Below, piece after piece: positions 50,967 to 51,246 of a stretch of 51,246 nucleotides of DNA. Each line of letters opens with the position of its first letter. Positions within the stretch are counted from its first letter, which is position 1. The position numbers and the translations under genes were made by a program. Source of the DNA: Halobacteriales archaeon QS_4_66_20 (GTDB lineage Archaea; Halobacteriota; Halobacteria; Halobacteriales; Haloarculaceae); NCBI GenBank assembly GCA_003021015.1, contig PXRK01000039.1:1-51246 (forward strand). Direction: 5' to 3'. The notes under the pieces are model-generated. The model saw nothing but the letters and a program-made list of their open reading frames with translations, was not told where the DNA came from and did no database searches.

Positions 50967-51246
50967 ATGAGCGCGCCGTTCGAGGCGGCGAGCTACCTGT
51001 TCCGCTCCGAGCGGCGGGTACACGTGCTGGAACTGCTCGCGGGCGAACCGCGGACGCCCGGGGAACTGGCCGCCGAGACGGACGCATCTAGGAAGACGGT
51101 CCGGCGGGCGCTGGGGCGCTTCGAGGAGTTTGGCTGGGTGCGCCGGACGGATCGGCTACGCCTTCAGCCTCCTGCTGTTGCTGGCGATGGTGGTCCTCGC
51201 GGCCAACGTCATCTTCCCCGAGCCGCTGACCAACGAGAACTTCGCG
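50967..51246 (+). CDS. Winged-helix regulator, cut by window edge and probably frameshifted
   Basis: From ATG 50967 the frame encodes MSAPFEAASYLFRSERRVHV followed by a winged helix (LLAGEPRTPGELAAETDASR, KTVRRALGRFEEFGWVRR). At about 51148 the frame loses coding sense. A different frame there encodes a clear transmembrane segment, RIGYAFSLLLLLAMVVLAAN, then VIFPEPLTNENFA. One indel near 51145 would fuse them into a membrane-anchored HTH protein. Otherwise two genes were joined. A TATA-like TTATGG lies about 28 nt before the ATG. Confidence 0.55.
   Translation, partial: MSAPFEAASYLFRSERRVHVLELLAGEPRTPGELAAETDASRKTVRRALGRFEEFGWVRRTDRLRLQPPAVAGDGGPRGQRHLPRAADQRELR

Noticed and set aside
1..51246. 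tRNA or rRNA genes
   Set aside because: I looked for the T-loop GGTTCGAAYCC-type word and CCA-adjacent acceptor stems and saw no convincing cloverleaf; short intergenic matches lacked pairing.

Overview
The window is chromosomal DNA of a halophilic archaeon (class Halobacteria). Supporting signs are high G+C, acidic proteins, many leaderless genes with a TATA-like box 21-30 nt before the ATG, and typical haloarchaeal genes: PitA, archaeal 3-dehydroquinate synthase II, Hjc, archease, a BAT/HTH-10 regulator, a soluble Htr transducer, and Tat-exported PGF-CTERM proteins. The genus cannot be fixed by eye; the gene set and repeats look like the Haloarcula/Halomicrobium side of the group. No rRNA, tRNA or CRISPR array was seen.

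Layout. 1-7.1 kb: HTH-10 regulator (cut by the edge), a secreted protein, a TrpRS/TyrRS-like protein, a membrane-anchored winged-helix protein, and etfB-etfA. 7.4-13.1 kb: EamA exporter, PitA, a decayed IS200/IS605-type element and a site-2 protease. 13.2-22.7 kb: Htr transducer, small haloarchaeal proteins, an MFS transporter, a threonine-synthase-like protein without its PLP lysine, 3-hydroxyacyl-CoA dehydrogenase, a GlcD-type oxidase and two small zinc proteins. 22.8-27.6 kb: glpA-glpB, then a TnpB element lying against the glpB stop; glpC is absent. 27.6-35.6 kb: housekeeping genes (CspA, HemA, GNAT, archease, AroB', SurE). 35.7-37.0 kb: one strongly AT-rich gene for a Tat-exported trypsin-like protease, the clearest horizontal acquisition. 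37.1-51.2 kb: beta-propeller exoprotein, Rsm22-like methyltransferase/TyrA, tandem LEA-type lipid-anchored-looking proteins, PUA protein, frameshifted lipoprotein, Hjc/threonine synthase, RidA, an LVIVD exoprotein, an epimerase and a broken winged-helix gene.

The working pathways are electron transfer (EtfAB, GlpAB, 3-hydroxyacyl-CoA dehydrogenase, GlcD-type oxidase), aromatic amino acids (AroB', TyrA), heme (HemA, PitA), and cell-surface export (Tat, PGF-CTERM).

The intergenic DNA is unusually rich in small elements. There are four traces of IS200/IS605-type elements (about 0.95, 10.8-11.3, 26.0-27.6 and 41.0 kb). There are three different ~110-bp elements with terminal inverted repeats (3.9, 19.0 and 29.8 kb). 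There is also a repeat family in which a conserved block is followed at once by an array of ~26-bp units ending in a GGCAGRAAC-like motif (2.5, 47.2 and 48.0 kb); two inverted copies bracket ridA. Upstream of cspA there is a candidate small RNA with two strong hairpins and its own TATA box.
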